64,000 bases of DNA, taken from positions 1-64,000 of the forward strand of contig NZ_QRDX01000004.1 of assembly GCF_003386195.1 (NCBI RefSeq), in the 5' to 3' direction. The DNA is from Seonamhaeicola aphaedonensis (GTDB taxonomy: Bacteria > Bacteroidota > Bacteroidia > Flavobacteriales > Flavobacteriaceae). Positions 45,961 through 55,058 of this stretch are shown here, piece by piece. The translations under genes and the position numbers were made by a program. Numbering within the stretch: position 1 is the first letter of the stretch; each line of letters starts with the position of its first letter. The notes under the pieces were generated by a model. The model had not been told where the DNA came from. It worked only from the letters and a program-made list of their open reading frames with translations, and made no database searches.

Positions 45961-46515
45961 ATGATTACAACAGCAAATGTAAAAAACGGCGTAAACGTTG
46001 ATCAATTAGTAGAAACCATCAACCACATTCAAGAGCAACCAGAATTAGCAAAATTTGAATTTAGAGCTAAAAACAATTGGATTGATGGTGGGCACTGTGT
46101 ATCTAGTGTTAAAGAATTCTATGGAGCAGGTCAAGAAGACACCACGCGTCAAGAAACATTCACTATGGAATGTAGCCACCCACAAGTGTTACTTGGTGCA
46201 GATGAAGCTGCTACACCTCCAGAAGTAGTATTGCACGCCTTAAGTTCTTGTTTAACTGGCGCTATGGTATATCACGCTGCCGCTAATGGTATCGATATTG
46301 AAGGTGCAGAATCAACAATCAAAGGCACTGCAGACTTACACGGTTTCCTAGGATTAGATCCTGAAGTAAGAACTGGTTTTGATGGTATCACCATGCAATT
46401 AAAAGTTAAATCGGATGCTACTGCAGAACAACTTGAGAGACTAGCAAAATTTTCTCCGGTATTCGATATGATAAGCAATCCAACTCCTGTTAAGATAGAA
46501 ATAATAAAACAGTAG
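45961..46515 (+). CDS. OsmC/Ohr family protein
   Basis: 184 residues of the OsmC-like family, which reduce organic hydroperoxides or bind small ligands. The two catalytic Cys are visible in FTMECSHPQ near 62 and LSSCLTGAM near 98, and the helix SCLTGAMVYHAAANGIDI is typical. The first 45 residues form an extra alpha-beta leader. It lies directly under the sigma-54 promoter and the palindromes, so it is the first target of the upstream activator. A terminator follows, only 34 bp before the next gene. Confidence 0.88.
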   Translation: MITTANVKNGVNVDQLVETINHIQEQPELAKFEFRAKNNWIDGGHCVSSVKEFYGAGQEDTTRQETFTMECSHPQVLLGADEAATPPEVVLHALSSCLTGAMVYHAAANGIDIEGAESTIKGTADLHGFLGLDPEVRTGFDGITMQLKVKSDATAEQLERLAKFSPVFDMISNPTPVKIEIIKQ

Positions 46516-46528
46516 TAAACACTAAAAT

Positions 46529-46559
46529 AAAGGCTACTACCCTTTTGTAGTAGCCTTTT
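46529..46559 (+). terminator. Terminator between the OsmC-like gene and the oxidoreductase gene
   Basis: AAGGCTACTAC (46530-46540) and GTAGTAGCCTT (46547-46557) form an 11-bp stem with a 6-nt loop followed by T. The 34 bp left before the next ATG hold no promoter I can see, so downstream expression probably depends on read-through. Confidence 0.85.
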
Positions 46560-46593
46560 CTCATTCCTTCAGTAAAGTTAACTCATCACCAAA

Positions 46594-49500
46594 ATGAAAA
46601 CTTCTACACAGCACATTACCAACGCTAATCAAGCAGTAGCCAGAATAGCTTATCAAACTAATGAGGTATTTCCTATTTACCCAATCACTCCTGCTTCAGA
46701 AATGAGTGAATTAGTAGAGCAATGGTGTGCTGAAAATAAACCAAACTGTTTTGGCAATATCCCAACAGTATATCAAATGCAAAGTGAAGCAGGGGTTTCA
46801 GGAGCCATGCACGGTGCTTTACAGACAGGTTCGCTATCAACCACTTTTACAGCATCCCAAGGCTTATTGTTAATGCTTCCCAACATGTATAAAATAGCAG
46901 GTGAATTAACACCTAACGTTATTCATGTTGCCACCAGAAGTATTGCTACGCATGCTCTATCCATTTTTGGCGACCATAGTGATATCATGGCGGTACGCCA
47001 GTCCGGATATGCTTTGTTAGGTAGTGCATCTGTACAAGAAGCACAAGATTTTGCGCTAATTGCTCAAGCGTCAACTTTGGAATCACGCATTCCTTTCGTA
47101 CATTTTTTTGATGGGTTTAGAACTTCGCATGAAATTGCAACCATTCAAGCAATTCCTGATAGTGTTATCCAGTTTATGATGGATGAAAAAACTATTAAAA
47201 ACCATAAAGCAAATGCTTTAAACCCTAACAGTCCTGTTATTAGAGGCACCTCTCAAGGTCCTGATGTATGCTTTCAAAGTAGAGAAGCGGTCAACCCACT
47301 TTACCAGGTTTGCCCTGATATTGTTCAAAATAAAATGAACACATTCGCATCCTTAACCAACAGACAATACAACCTATTCGATTATATAGGTGCAAAAGAT
47401 GCTGAACATATTATTGTATCGATGGCTTCTTCAACAGAAACTATTGAACAAACCGTTCAGCTTCTTAATAAAAGAGGAAATAAATACGGTTTAATTAAAG
47501 TTAGATTATTCCGTCCATTCAGCACTAAACATTTATTACAAGCCTTACCAAAAACCATAAAATCCATTGCTGTTTTAGACAGAACAAAAGAAGCAGGATC
47601 TAATGGAGAACCTTTGTATTTAGACATTTTAAAATCGGTTACCGAAGCCTATCAAAACAATCAATTAACCACTTTACCAAAAATTGTTGGCGGTAGATAT
47701 GGATTATCTTCAAAAGAATTCATGCCAAGTATGGTACATGCTATTTTTGAAAATTTAAAACAAGACTATCCTAAAAATAATTTTACCATTGGAATTAATG
47801 ATGATGTATTGAATTTGAGTTTGGATGTTTCAGAATCTATCCAAATAGACAATAACAGTTATCAAGCTATATTTTATCAGAAAAAAAACATTAAGCAAAC
47901 TGAAAGTTTCACAAACACTTTAAAGTGTATTTCAAAAAAAGAAAACACATTTATTCAAGGGTACATACAGTTAGATTATAAAAAGTCTAACTCCTATAAC
48001 ATAGCGCATATACGTATTGGCAACAACCCTATAAAAGCACCATACTTAATAGAACAAGCCAATTTTATTGGTTGCCAGCAAGCTAATTTCACTTTAAACA
48101 ACAACACGTTAAAAAAACTAAAACCCGGCGGTACGCTACTGGCTAACTCTTCATTAACATCTAAAACATACTGGCAATCTTTATCTGTAAATGTTCAAAG
48201 AGAAATTAAAAAAAATCGTATCAATTTACTCATTGTAAATATTAATGATATTGAGAAACTAAAAATATTTAAAAACGACACTATCTCTGAATTACACGCT
48301 TGCTTTCTAGCCCTAAAAAAAGATGTAATTTATTCAGAATCCATACATAATTTAAACGATTTTATTTACAAAGTAGACACTACTCATATCAAAATAAAAG
48401 AACCTACTTTGGATAGTTATGACGAATCTTTTAACCACTCTCTTTTAGGCAGATTATTAAATAACAAAGGAAATGATATTCCTGTAAGCCTATTTCCTGT
48501 AGATGGCACTTTTGAAAGTGACACTTCAAAATACAATCCTGCACAAAACTCTGAATTTATTCCAAAATGGAACACAGACACCTGTACCCAATGTGGTGCT
48601 TGCAGTATGGCGTGTCCGCAAGCTGCATTAAGAATAAAAGTTTTTAGTAATCATCATTTAAATGAGGCTCCTAAAACTTTAAATCATATGGTTTCTCAAG
48701 ATTTCGATCCAATGAATTATACCATTCAAATTAATCCAGACCAATGTAATGGTTGCAATAGCTGTGTGGATGCTTGCCCCGTAAAAGCTTTGAAACTAGA
48801 AAAAAGTGAAAGCATTTATAATGAACAAAAATCTAATTGGGAGTATTTTGAGACCATTCCTGAATTAGACAGAAACTTAATCGACACATCAAAGGTGAGT
48901 CAACAACAACTGCAAGAACCTTTATTCAAATATTCAACTGGTGTTGAAGGTTGTGGTGAGGCTTCCTATTTAAAGCTCATGTCACAATTGTTTGGAGATA
49001 GACTTTTAGTGGCTAATGCCACTGGTGCAAGTTCTATTTTTGGAGGTGCTTTACCAACAACACCTTGGTCTAAAAACAATAAAGGTAAAGGTCCTGCCTG
49101 GTCTAACTCATTATTTGAGGATAATGCCGAATTTGGTTTAGGGTTTAGATTATCTATCAAACAACAAGAACAACAAGCTAAAAAGCTCTTAGAAAATTTA
49201 TCATTTCTAGTAGGCCTTGAGTTATCTTTTGATATTCTTAATAACACTCAAAATACAGAGCAACAAATTAATCAACAAAAACAAAAAGTTGCTGAGCTTA
49301 ATGCCAAACTACAAAAACTAAATACTCCTAAAGCGAAAGATTTAATTTTGATTAGCGATGCCCTTGTTAAAAAAAGTGTTTGGATTGTTGGTGGCGACGG
49401 ATGGGCTTATGATATTGGATTTGGCGGTATAGATCATGTATTAGCATCAGGTGAAAATGTTAATATTTTAGTTTTAGACAATGAAGTTTATGACAATACT

Positions 49501-50079
49501 GGAGGGCAAGCATCAAAAGCAACGCCTTATGGTGCCCAAGCTAAATTTGCTTTTAGGGGAAAACAAAAGCAAAAGAAAGATTTAGGTTTATTAGCTATGA
49601 ATTATGATAATGTATATGTAGCGTCTATAGCTATAGGTGCAGATCAAGAGCAAACTTTAAAAGCTTTTAATGAAGCTGAAAGTTTTAATGGCCCTTCAAT
49701 AATCATTGCCTATTGCCATAGTGAATCACATGGTATTGACATGAAAAACCCAAGTCAATATCATAAAGCGGCGGTAAATTCTGGTCAATGGTTATTATAC
49801 AGAAATGATCCTAGAAGAGCAGAAAACAGACTTAATGCATTACAGCTAGATTCTAAAGTGCCTTCATTGAAAATTGAAGACTATCTAAAAAAAGAACAAC
49901 GCTTTTCAAAACTATTAAACTATAACCCTGCGGACTTTCTAACTTTAATGTGGCAAATTCAAAAACACATTGATACTAGGTATAATAAATATTTAGCACT
50001 TGCTTCATCAAATATCAATAATAGAACAAAGCTTATTCAAAATAAAAAATTTCAAATGGTTTTGAGACATGAATCATAA
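46594..50079 (+). CDS. nifJ: Fused pyruvate:ferredoxin (flavodoxin) oxidoreductase
   Basis: Splits pyruvate with CoA to acetyl-CoA and CO2, giving electrons to ferredoxin or flavodoxin; an oxygen-sensitive enzyme. 1161 residues in one chain, the NifJ/PFOR form. In order: the domain I start ANQAVARIAYQTNEVFPIYPITPASEMSE, a gamma-type domain (about 415-640), two [4Fe-4S] motifs (CTQCGACSMACP near 667 and CNGCNSCVDACP near 722), the conserved Cys for the proximal cluster in GVEGCGEASY near 790 and the TPP-binding part GGDGWAYDIGFGG near 936 with NTGGQAS. It is interesting in an organism that otherwise looks aerobic. It lies between the OsmC-like gene and a redox-linked cyclase gene. Confidence 0.94.
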   Translation: MKTSTQHITNANQAVARIAYQTNEVFPIYPITPASEMSELVEQWCAENKPNCFGNIPTVYQMQSEAGVSGAMHGALQTGSLSTTFTASQGLLLMLPNMYKIAGELTPNVIHVATRSIATHALSIFGDHSDIMAVRQSGYALLGSASVQEAQDFALIAQASTLESRIPFVHFFDGFRTSHEIATIQAIPDSVIQFMMDEKTIKNHKANALNPNSPVIRGTSQGPDVCFQSREAVNPLYQVCPDIVQNKMNTFASLTNRQYNLFDYIGAKDAEHIIVSMASSTETIEQTVQLLNKRGNKYGLIKVRLFRPFSTKHLLQALPKTIKSIAVLDRTKEAGSNGEPLYLDILKSVTEAYQNNQLTTLPKIVGGRYGLSSKEFMPSMVHAIFENLKQDYPKNNFTIGINDDVLNLSLDVSESIQIDNNSYQAIFYQKKNIKQTESFTNTLKCISKKENTFIQGYIQLDYKKSNSYNIAHIRIGNNPIKAPYLIEQANFIGCQQANFTLNNNTLKKLKPGGTLLANSSLTSKTYWQSLSVNVQREIKKNRINLLIVNINDIEKLKIFKNDTISELHACFLALKKDVIYSESIHNLNDFIYKVDTTHIKIKEPTLDSYDESFNHSLLGRLLNNKGNDIPVSLFPVDGTFESDTSKYNPAQNSEFIPKWNTDTCTQCGACSMACPQAALRIKVFSNHHLNEAPKTLNHMVSQDFDPMNYTIQINPDQCNGCNSCVDACPVKALKLEKSESIYNEQKSNWEYFETIPELDRNLIDTSKVSQQQLQEPLFKYSTGVEGCGEASYLKLMSQLFGDRLLVANATGASSIFGGALPTTPWSKNNKGKGPAWSNSLFEDNAEFGLGFRLSIKQQEQQAKKLLENLSFLVGLELSFDILNNTQNTEQQINQQKQKVAELNAKLQKLNTPKAKDLILISDALVKKSVWIVGGDGWAYDIGFGGIDHVLASGENVNILVLDNEVYDNTGGQASKATPYGAQAKFAFRGKQKQKKDLGLLAMNYDNVYVASIAIGADQEQTLKAFNEAESFNGPSIIIAYCHSESHGIDMKNPSQYHKAAVNSGQWLLYRNDPRRAENRLNALQLDSKVPSLKIEDYLKKEQRFSKLLNYNPADFLTLMWQIQKHIDTRYNKYLALASSNINNRTKLIQNKKFQMVLRHES

Positions 50080-50246
50080 AAACAGTAGATTACACTAATG
50101 ATAATAATCTTTAGATAATTATTTATGTTCTCATAGGCTTAATTTTAATGGTTAACTCATTACAAAAAAAGCATTATTGTACACATTTTGCGTTTAATCA
50201 TTAACCCAAAAAAGTTTTTTAGTAACTTTAACTTCAATCTTTTGAT

Positions 50247-51575
50247 ATGCCTGAAGTAAAAGCGCCTATTATAACTTATACGGGAATTAACCAACAAGTT
50301 GAACATCATGATCTTGATGCTTCGCTTTTGGAATGTTCTATAATGAACCAAATTCCACACATTCATGAATGCGGAGGCAATGGTTTGTGTACAACCTGCC
50401 GTATTAGAGTGATGGACGGCCATAGTAATTTAAACCCTCGCACCTTAAAGGAACAAGAAGTTGCAAGAGTGCGCAAATGGGACCCTTCCATTCGTTTAGC
50501 CTGTCAATGCTACGCTAAAGGTCCTGTAAGTATTCAACGCTTGGTTTGGACTAATTCTGAAGTTAACAGATTACAACTTGAAACCATTCCTGAAGGAGTA
50601 GCTGAAGAACGTCCTATTGCCATTTTATTCTGTGATATTAGAGGGTTTACAAAACTAGCTTCTGAAAATAGCTCTTTTGATGTAGCTCATATTTTAAACA
50701 GGTTTTACACGGTTTTAGGAGATCCTATTTTGGTTAATAATGGTGTCATTTACCAATATGTTGGTGATGAGATTATTGGCTTATTTGGAGTTTCAGGTGG
50801 TATGAAACATAAAAACTGTAAAGATGCTGTTAGAGCTGCACTAGGCATGCAATATGCTGTAGAAAGACTTAATCATATTGAATTGGTTGACTTTAATGTT
50901 AATCTAAAATTAGGAATAGGTATTAATTTTGGAAGGGCTTACATAGGGCATTTAGGTCACCCAAAACATAAACAATTTGCTGTGGTTGGAGACCCTGTAA
51001 ATACGGCCAGTAGAATTCAGTCATTTAATAAAGAAGTAAAAACTAATATCCTTATATCAGATTCTGTTTTTAAAAGTGTTCCTCTCAACACCTTAAAAAT
51101 AGGTAGAACTTTTACTAACCAAATGGCTGGTCATGATTATGATACTGTATTACATGAACTGCTAAGTTTTAAGGAGATGGATATTCAATTGGAATTACAA
51201 CAGTCTCTTGATTATTTACTGAGAAATGAAGATGCCTTTGCAAGCAAATTCTACGATAAAGTATTTACTAAAGCTCCAGATGCTAAAGCGCTATTTAAAA
51301 ACAATATGGCTTCGCAAGGAAGACTTCTAACCCACATGCTGGGAGGTATTGTTTATTCTATGAGCAGACCAGAACATCTTACTTTAGGACTCAAACTCTT
51401 AGGAGAAAGTCATTTACGATATGGTGTTCATGAAGAACATTATCCTGTTGTTTTAGAGTGTCTTATGGAAACCATTAAGGAAGAATTGGGAAGCATGAGT
51501 AACCCACAACTTTTAAAGGCTTGGAAACAAGCTCTGGAAACTGTAACCTCTGAAATGAAACGATATGCCAAATAA
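50247..51575 (+). CDS. Ferredoxin-cyclase-globin fusion protein
   Basis: 442 residues in three parts. Residues 5-105: a [2Fe-2S] ferredoxin with Cys ligands in ECGGNGLCTTC (Cx5Cx2C) and LACQC. Residues about 122-300: a class III nucleotide cyclase with metal Asp residues in FCDIRGFT and YVGDE and the transition-state Asn and Arg in VNTASR. The positions that set base choice are Gln (YQYVGD) and Ala (FAVVGD), not the common Lys and Asp/Thr, so cAMP versus cGMP is open. Residues about 313-440: a single-domain globin like flavohaemoglobin heads, with FYDKVF (B10 Tyr), ASQGRLL (E7 Gln) and ESHLRYGV (proximal His). It has no membrane segment. It is predicted to read redox state and oxygen or NO and make a cyclic nucleotide. 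It lies 167 bp after nifJ. Confidence 0.9.
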   Translation: MPEVKAPIITYTGINQQVEHHDLDASLLECSIMNQIPHIHECGGNGLCTTCRIRVMDGHSNLNPRTLKEQEVARVRKWDPSIRLACQCYAKGPVSIQRLVWTNSEVNRLQLETIPEGVAEERPIAILFCDIRGFTKLASENSSFDVAHILNRFYTVLGDPILVNNGVIYQYVGDEIIGLFGVSGGMKHKNCKDAVRAALGMQYAVERLNHIELVDFNVNLKLGIGINFGRAYIGHLGHPKHKQFAVVGDPVNTASRIQSFNKEVKTNILISDSVFKSVPLNTLKIGRTFTNQMAGHDYDTVLHELLSFKEMDIQLELQQSLDYLLRNEDAFASKFYDKVFTKAPDAKALFKNNMASQGRLLTHMLGGIVYSMSRPEHLTLGLKLLGESHLRYGVHEEHYPVVLECLMETIKEELGSMSNPQLLKAWKQALETVTSEMKRYAK

Positions 51576-51598
51576 AACTAAACACATATTTTATTAAG

Positions 51599-54500
51599 CT
51601 ATTTCATATCCATTTTATTAATCACTTCCCAATCTTCTGGTACACCAGAAAAAGTATATTCGGCAGATTTAGTCAAAAAATAATGAGCCACTTCATCTTT
51701 AGGGTTAACACGTATTATTTTATCAAACATGGCTGAGGCCTTAGGAAATTCTTTGTTTAAAAAACATTTCAAACCCTTTTCAAAATTTTCAAACGTCTTC
51801 TTCTTAAGTTCTATTTGTTCTGAATCATCACCATCAAAGCACTCATAAATGCGCATAGCATTCTGCTTTCCTTTAACCATGACTTTTCCTAAAAACCTAA
51901 AATTAAAATCTTTTTTATTTGTGATAGTATCAATACTGGCTTCACTTAAAATAATATTAGCACCATAGTACTTGGTCACTCCTTCCATACGAGACGCCGT
52001 ATTAACTGTATCTGCAATAATGGCTGTATCATTTCTGTTAGGGTCTCCAATAATACCCATTACCAACTGACCAGTATGCAAGCCCATACCCACTTGAATA
52101 GTTTCATAACCTTCGCCTTGTCTTCTTTCGTTATATTGCTGTATCACTTTTTGCATATCTATACATGCTTTAAGTGCGTCTTCGGCATGATTGGGGAATA
52201 ACGCCATAATGCCATCTCCCAAATACTGATTTACAAACCCATTATTATCATGAATCACAGGTCCCATCCTACCCACATAGGCGTTAACAAATTTAAAATT
52301 CTGTTCAGGAGTCATAGATTCTGCCAAGCGAGTATAATCTCTCACGTCTGTAAATAAAACTGTGATTTCCTTTTCGGTATAATCTCCCAAAACCACATCA
52401 GTTATAGCCTCCCTTCCAACTGATTTTAAAAATTCATAGGGAACAAACTTACTCGTCGCTCTGTGAATACTACATAATCGTAAATGCGTTTTAATTCTAC
52501 TCAACAATTCATTTTTTGAAAAAGGTTTTGTTAAATAGTCATTAGCTCCAGCATTAAACCCAGTTACCAAATCGCTTACCCTGTTCTTTGCAGTTAATAA
52601 TACTATTGGTAGTTCACTACTTAGGTAACGTGTCCTAATAATTTCACATACCTCATAACCAGACATATTAGGCATCATAATATCTAGTAACACTAAATTA
52701 AATACATAGCCCTTATCTAAAAGATCTAATGCTTCCTTGCCACTTCCAACTTCGTGAACCTTATATCCAGCTACTGTGAGGTGATTTTCTAAAACACGAC
52801 GGTTGATAGGCTCATCGTCAACAATTAAAATATTTATATGGGCTTTTAATTGAGGTATTTCCTCTTTAGATTCTGAAGAATCCTGATTCACTAAAGACTG
52901 AACTTTTTGATTTTCATTGGTTGGTTTAAAAGATGAATAGTCACCACGATTTTCCGAACTCTTAGGAACTGTAAAACTAAATGTAGATCCTTTTCCAACT
53001 ATTGAATTTACTTTAATTTCACCGCCATGTAATTCTATCAATTGTTTGGTAACCGATAAACCTAATCCCGTACCTCCATATTCCCGTTCTGTCGAACCGT
53101 CAACTTGTTCAAAAGACTTAAATATGGTTTCAAACTTTTCTTCTGGAATGCCTATACCCGTATCTATTATAGAAGTCTTTATAAACCTATCATTAACCTC
53201 AGCCCTAATTTCAATGTTTCCTTTTTCAGTAAACTTGATGGCATTACCTATAATATTATAAAGAACTTGTTGTAGTCTATTCTCATCAGCATCAACCAAA
53301 GGAATATCTTTTGGCACGGTGTTTATCAACTTTACTGGTTTGTCTTTAACAAATACCTCAGAAATTTTCAATGCCATATCTACAACTGTATACAAATCTA
53401 CTGGTCGTAAAGACAAGGTAATATCTTTATTCTTAAGTTTTGAAAAATCCAGAATATCATTCACCAAATGAGATAAACGTTTACCACTATTAGCAATCAT
53501 GTCTAAGTTCTCTATGGCCTTTGAAGGTAATTTACCAGCAACACCATCCTTTAATGATTCAGATAGCCCTATGATACCATTTAAAGGTGTACGTAGTTCG
53601 TGTGAGGTATTTGCTAAAAATTCATCTTTTAGTTTATCTACTTGCTTAAGCTTATTTATAACATTTCGTTCTTGCCTTAGTTTTATACTTTTTTGTCTAG
53701 ACCTCCAATAAACACCTCCTATTACAAGTAGTCCCAGTGTTCCAAAAATGACCCAATTAACTTTATTACGTTGTTTATTTAAATCATTTACAAATTGTAA
53801 TTCTCGCGCTGCCTTTTGCTTATTAAATTCTAAACTATCTGCTAATTGCTGTTTTTCATATTGATATTGTAATTCTTGACGTGCAATCTCTTGCGATTTT
53901 TCATTATTAAATAATGAATCTTTTGCTACTGCTGAAAGTTTAAAATATTGTAATGATTTATTATAATTCCCCAATTTTTCCCAAACTCGGCTTAAACATT
54001 CGCAAGCTTCTTGCTCTGCAATCAACACATTCATTTCTCGAGCTAACTTTAAGCTCTTTTCACAGTCTGCTTTCGCTAACTGATAATTATTGGTATAGAA
54101 ATAATTACCTCCTCCCCTATATAAATAATTTGAAATTAATCCTTCTTTATCACCTATCTCTTCTTTTATTTTAATAGATTTATTAAGGTACTCTAGTGCC
54201 TCCTGAAATTTACCGAACATGTTATATAATTGGCCTATATTACCATAAGCACGTGTTTGCCCTCTTTTGTCTTCAACAGCAATAGCAAGTTCTGCTGATT
54301 TTAACAAATTATCGAGAGCCTTATCAAAATCCTTTAAGTTAGTATATACTAATCCTACATTATTGTACGCATGCGAAATAGAATATTTATTTCCAGATTC
54401 TTTTTTTAATTTTAAACTATAATAATAATATTCTAAGGCTTTTTCCTGATTTTTTTGTCTGATATAAACATTTCCTAAATTATTAGACAACCTTGCTAAA

Positions 54501-54979
54501 TTGGGTTTATCATCAATTTTATCTGCTATTTTTAAGCCTTTCAACAAATTATCTAAAGCCTCTGTAAAATTACCCAACTCGTAATGAACAGTACCAATAT
54601 TGTTATAAGTAGTTGCCATTGCTTTTTCATCAGACAATTGAGCATGCAATTCGTGACTCCTAGTAAAGTATTTCAATGCCTCTCTATATCTTCCCTGTAT
54701 GGCATATGTATTACCTACAAAACGTAATGAAGTGGCTTCCCATTTCTTGTTTTCTTTGTCTTCAGAAAATTTTAAAACTTTATTACCAAAAGCCCTAGCT
54801 GAATCTAGATCTTTCCTAAAAAGTACCATAAAAGCATCTAACCCAGCTTCAAATCGAATTGAATCTATTTCTTTTTGATTTTCAAAAATAGTCTTTAGGC
54901 TATCTAATTTTTCGATTTGACAAATCGAAAAATTAAAAAAAACAATGCAGACTAATAATGTAAGTTTGTATTTCGTCAA
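51599..54979 (-). CDS. TPR-histidine kinase-receiver-cyclase fusion
   Basis: 1126 residues. Signal peptide (1-20), periplasmic TPR repeats (about 60-360), a coiled stretch, a membrane helix (about 408-425), HisKA with NTSHELRTPLNG near 458, a HATPase core with GTGLGLSV near 640, a receiver with ILIVDDEPINRR near 719, acceptor Asp in LLDIMMPNMSG near 764 and Lys in LTKPF near 818. Then a class III cyclase (about 870-1055) with FTDVRDYT, YLGDG and VNTASR, and a C-terminal TPR-like end. It carries Gln and Ala at the base-setting positions, as in the ferredoxin-cyclase-globin protein. The start is TTG 54979. It is convergent with that gene and downstream of a universal stress protein gene. Confidence 0.9.
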   Translation of the reverse strand: MTKYKLTLLVCIVFFNFSICQIEKLDSLKTIFENQKEIDSIRFEAGLDAFMVLFRKDLDSARAFGNKVLKFSEDKENKKWEATSLRFVGNTYAIQGRYREALKYFTRSHELHAQLSDEKAMATTYNNIGTVHYELGNFTEALDNLLKGLKIADKIDDKPNLARLSNNLGNVYIRQKNQEKALEYYYYSLKLKKESGNKYSISHAYNNVGLVYTNLKDFDKALDNLLKSAELAIAVEDKRGQTRAYGNIGQLYNMFGKFQEALEYLNKSIKIKEEIGDKEGLISNYLYRGGGNYFYTNNYQLAKADCEKSLKLAREMNVLIAEQEACECLSRVWEKLGNYNKSLQYFKLSAVAKDSLFNNEKSQEIARQELQYQYEKQQLADSLEFNKQKAARELQFVNDLNKQRNKVNWVIFGTLGLLVIGGVYWRSRQKSIKLRQERNVINKLKQVDKLKDEFLANTSHELRTPLNGIIGLSESLKDGVAGKLPSKAIENLDMIANSGKRLSHLVNDILDFSKLKNKDITLSLRPVDLYTVVDMALKISEVFVKDKPVKLINTVPKDIPLVDADENRLQQVLYNIIGNAIKFTEKGNIEIRAEVNDRFIKTSIIDTGIGIPEEKFETIFKSFEQVDGSTEREYGGTGLGLSVTKQLIELHGGEIKVNSIVGKGSTFSFTVPKSSENRGDYSSFKPTNENQKVQSLVNQDSSESKEEIPQLKAHINILIVDDEPINRRVLENHLTVAGYKVHEVGSGKEALDLLDKGYVFNLVLLDIMMPNMSGYEVCEIIRTRYLSSELPIVLLTAKNRVSDLVTGFNAGANDYLTKPFSKNELLSRIKTHLRLCSIHRATSKFVPYEFLKSVGREAITDVVLGDYTEKEITVLFTDVRDYTRLAESMTPEQNFKFVNAYVGRMGPVIHDNNGFVNQYLGDGIMALFPNHAEDALKACIDMQKVIQQYNERRQGEGYETIQVGMGLHTGQLVMGIIGDPNRNDTAIIADTVNTASRMEGVTKYYGANIILSEASIDTITNKKDFNFRFLGKVMVKGKQNAMRIYECFDGDDSEQIELKKKTFENFEKGLKCFLNKEFPKASAMFDKIIRVNPKDEVAHYFLTKSAEYTFSGVPEDWEVINKMDMK

Positions 54980-55058
54980 GTAAGATAAAACCGTTGATTA
55001 TATTTTATAAAGGTATGTAAAATAAAATTTTGAACGGAAGGGATGGCGCTATTACATA

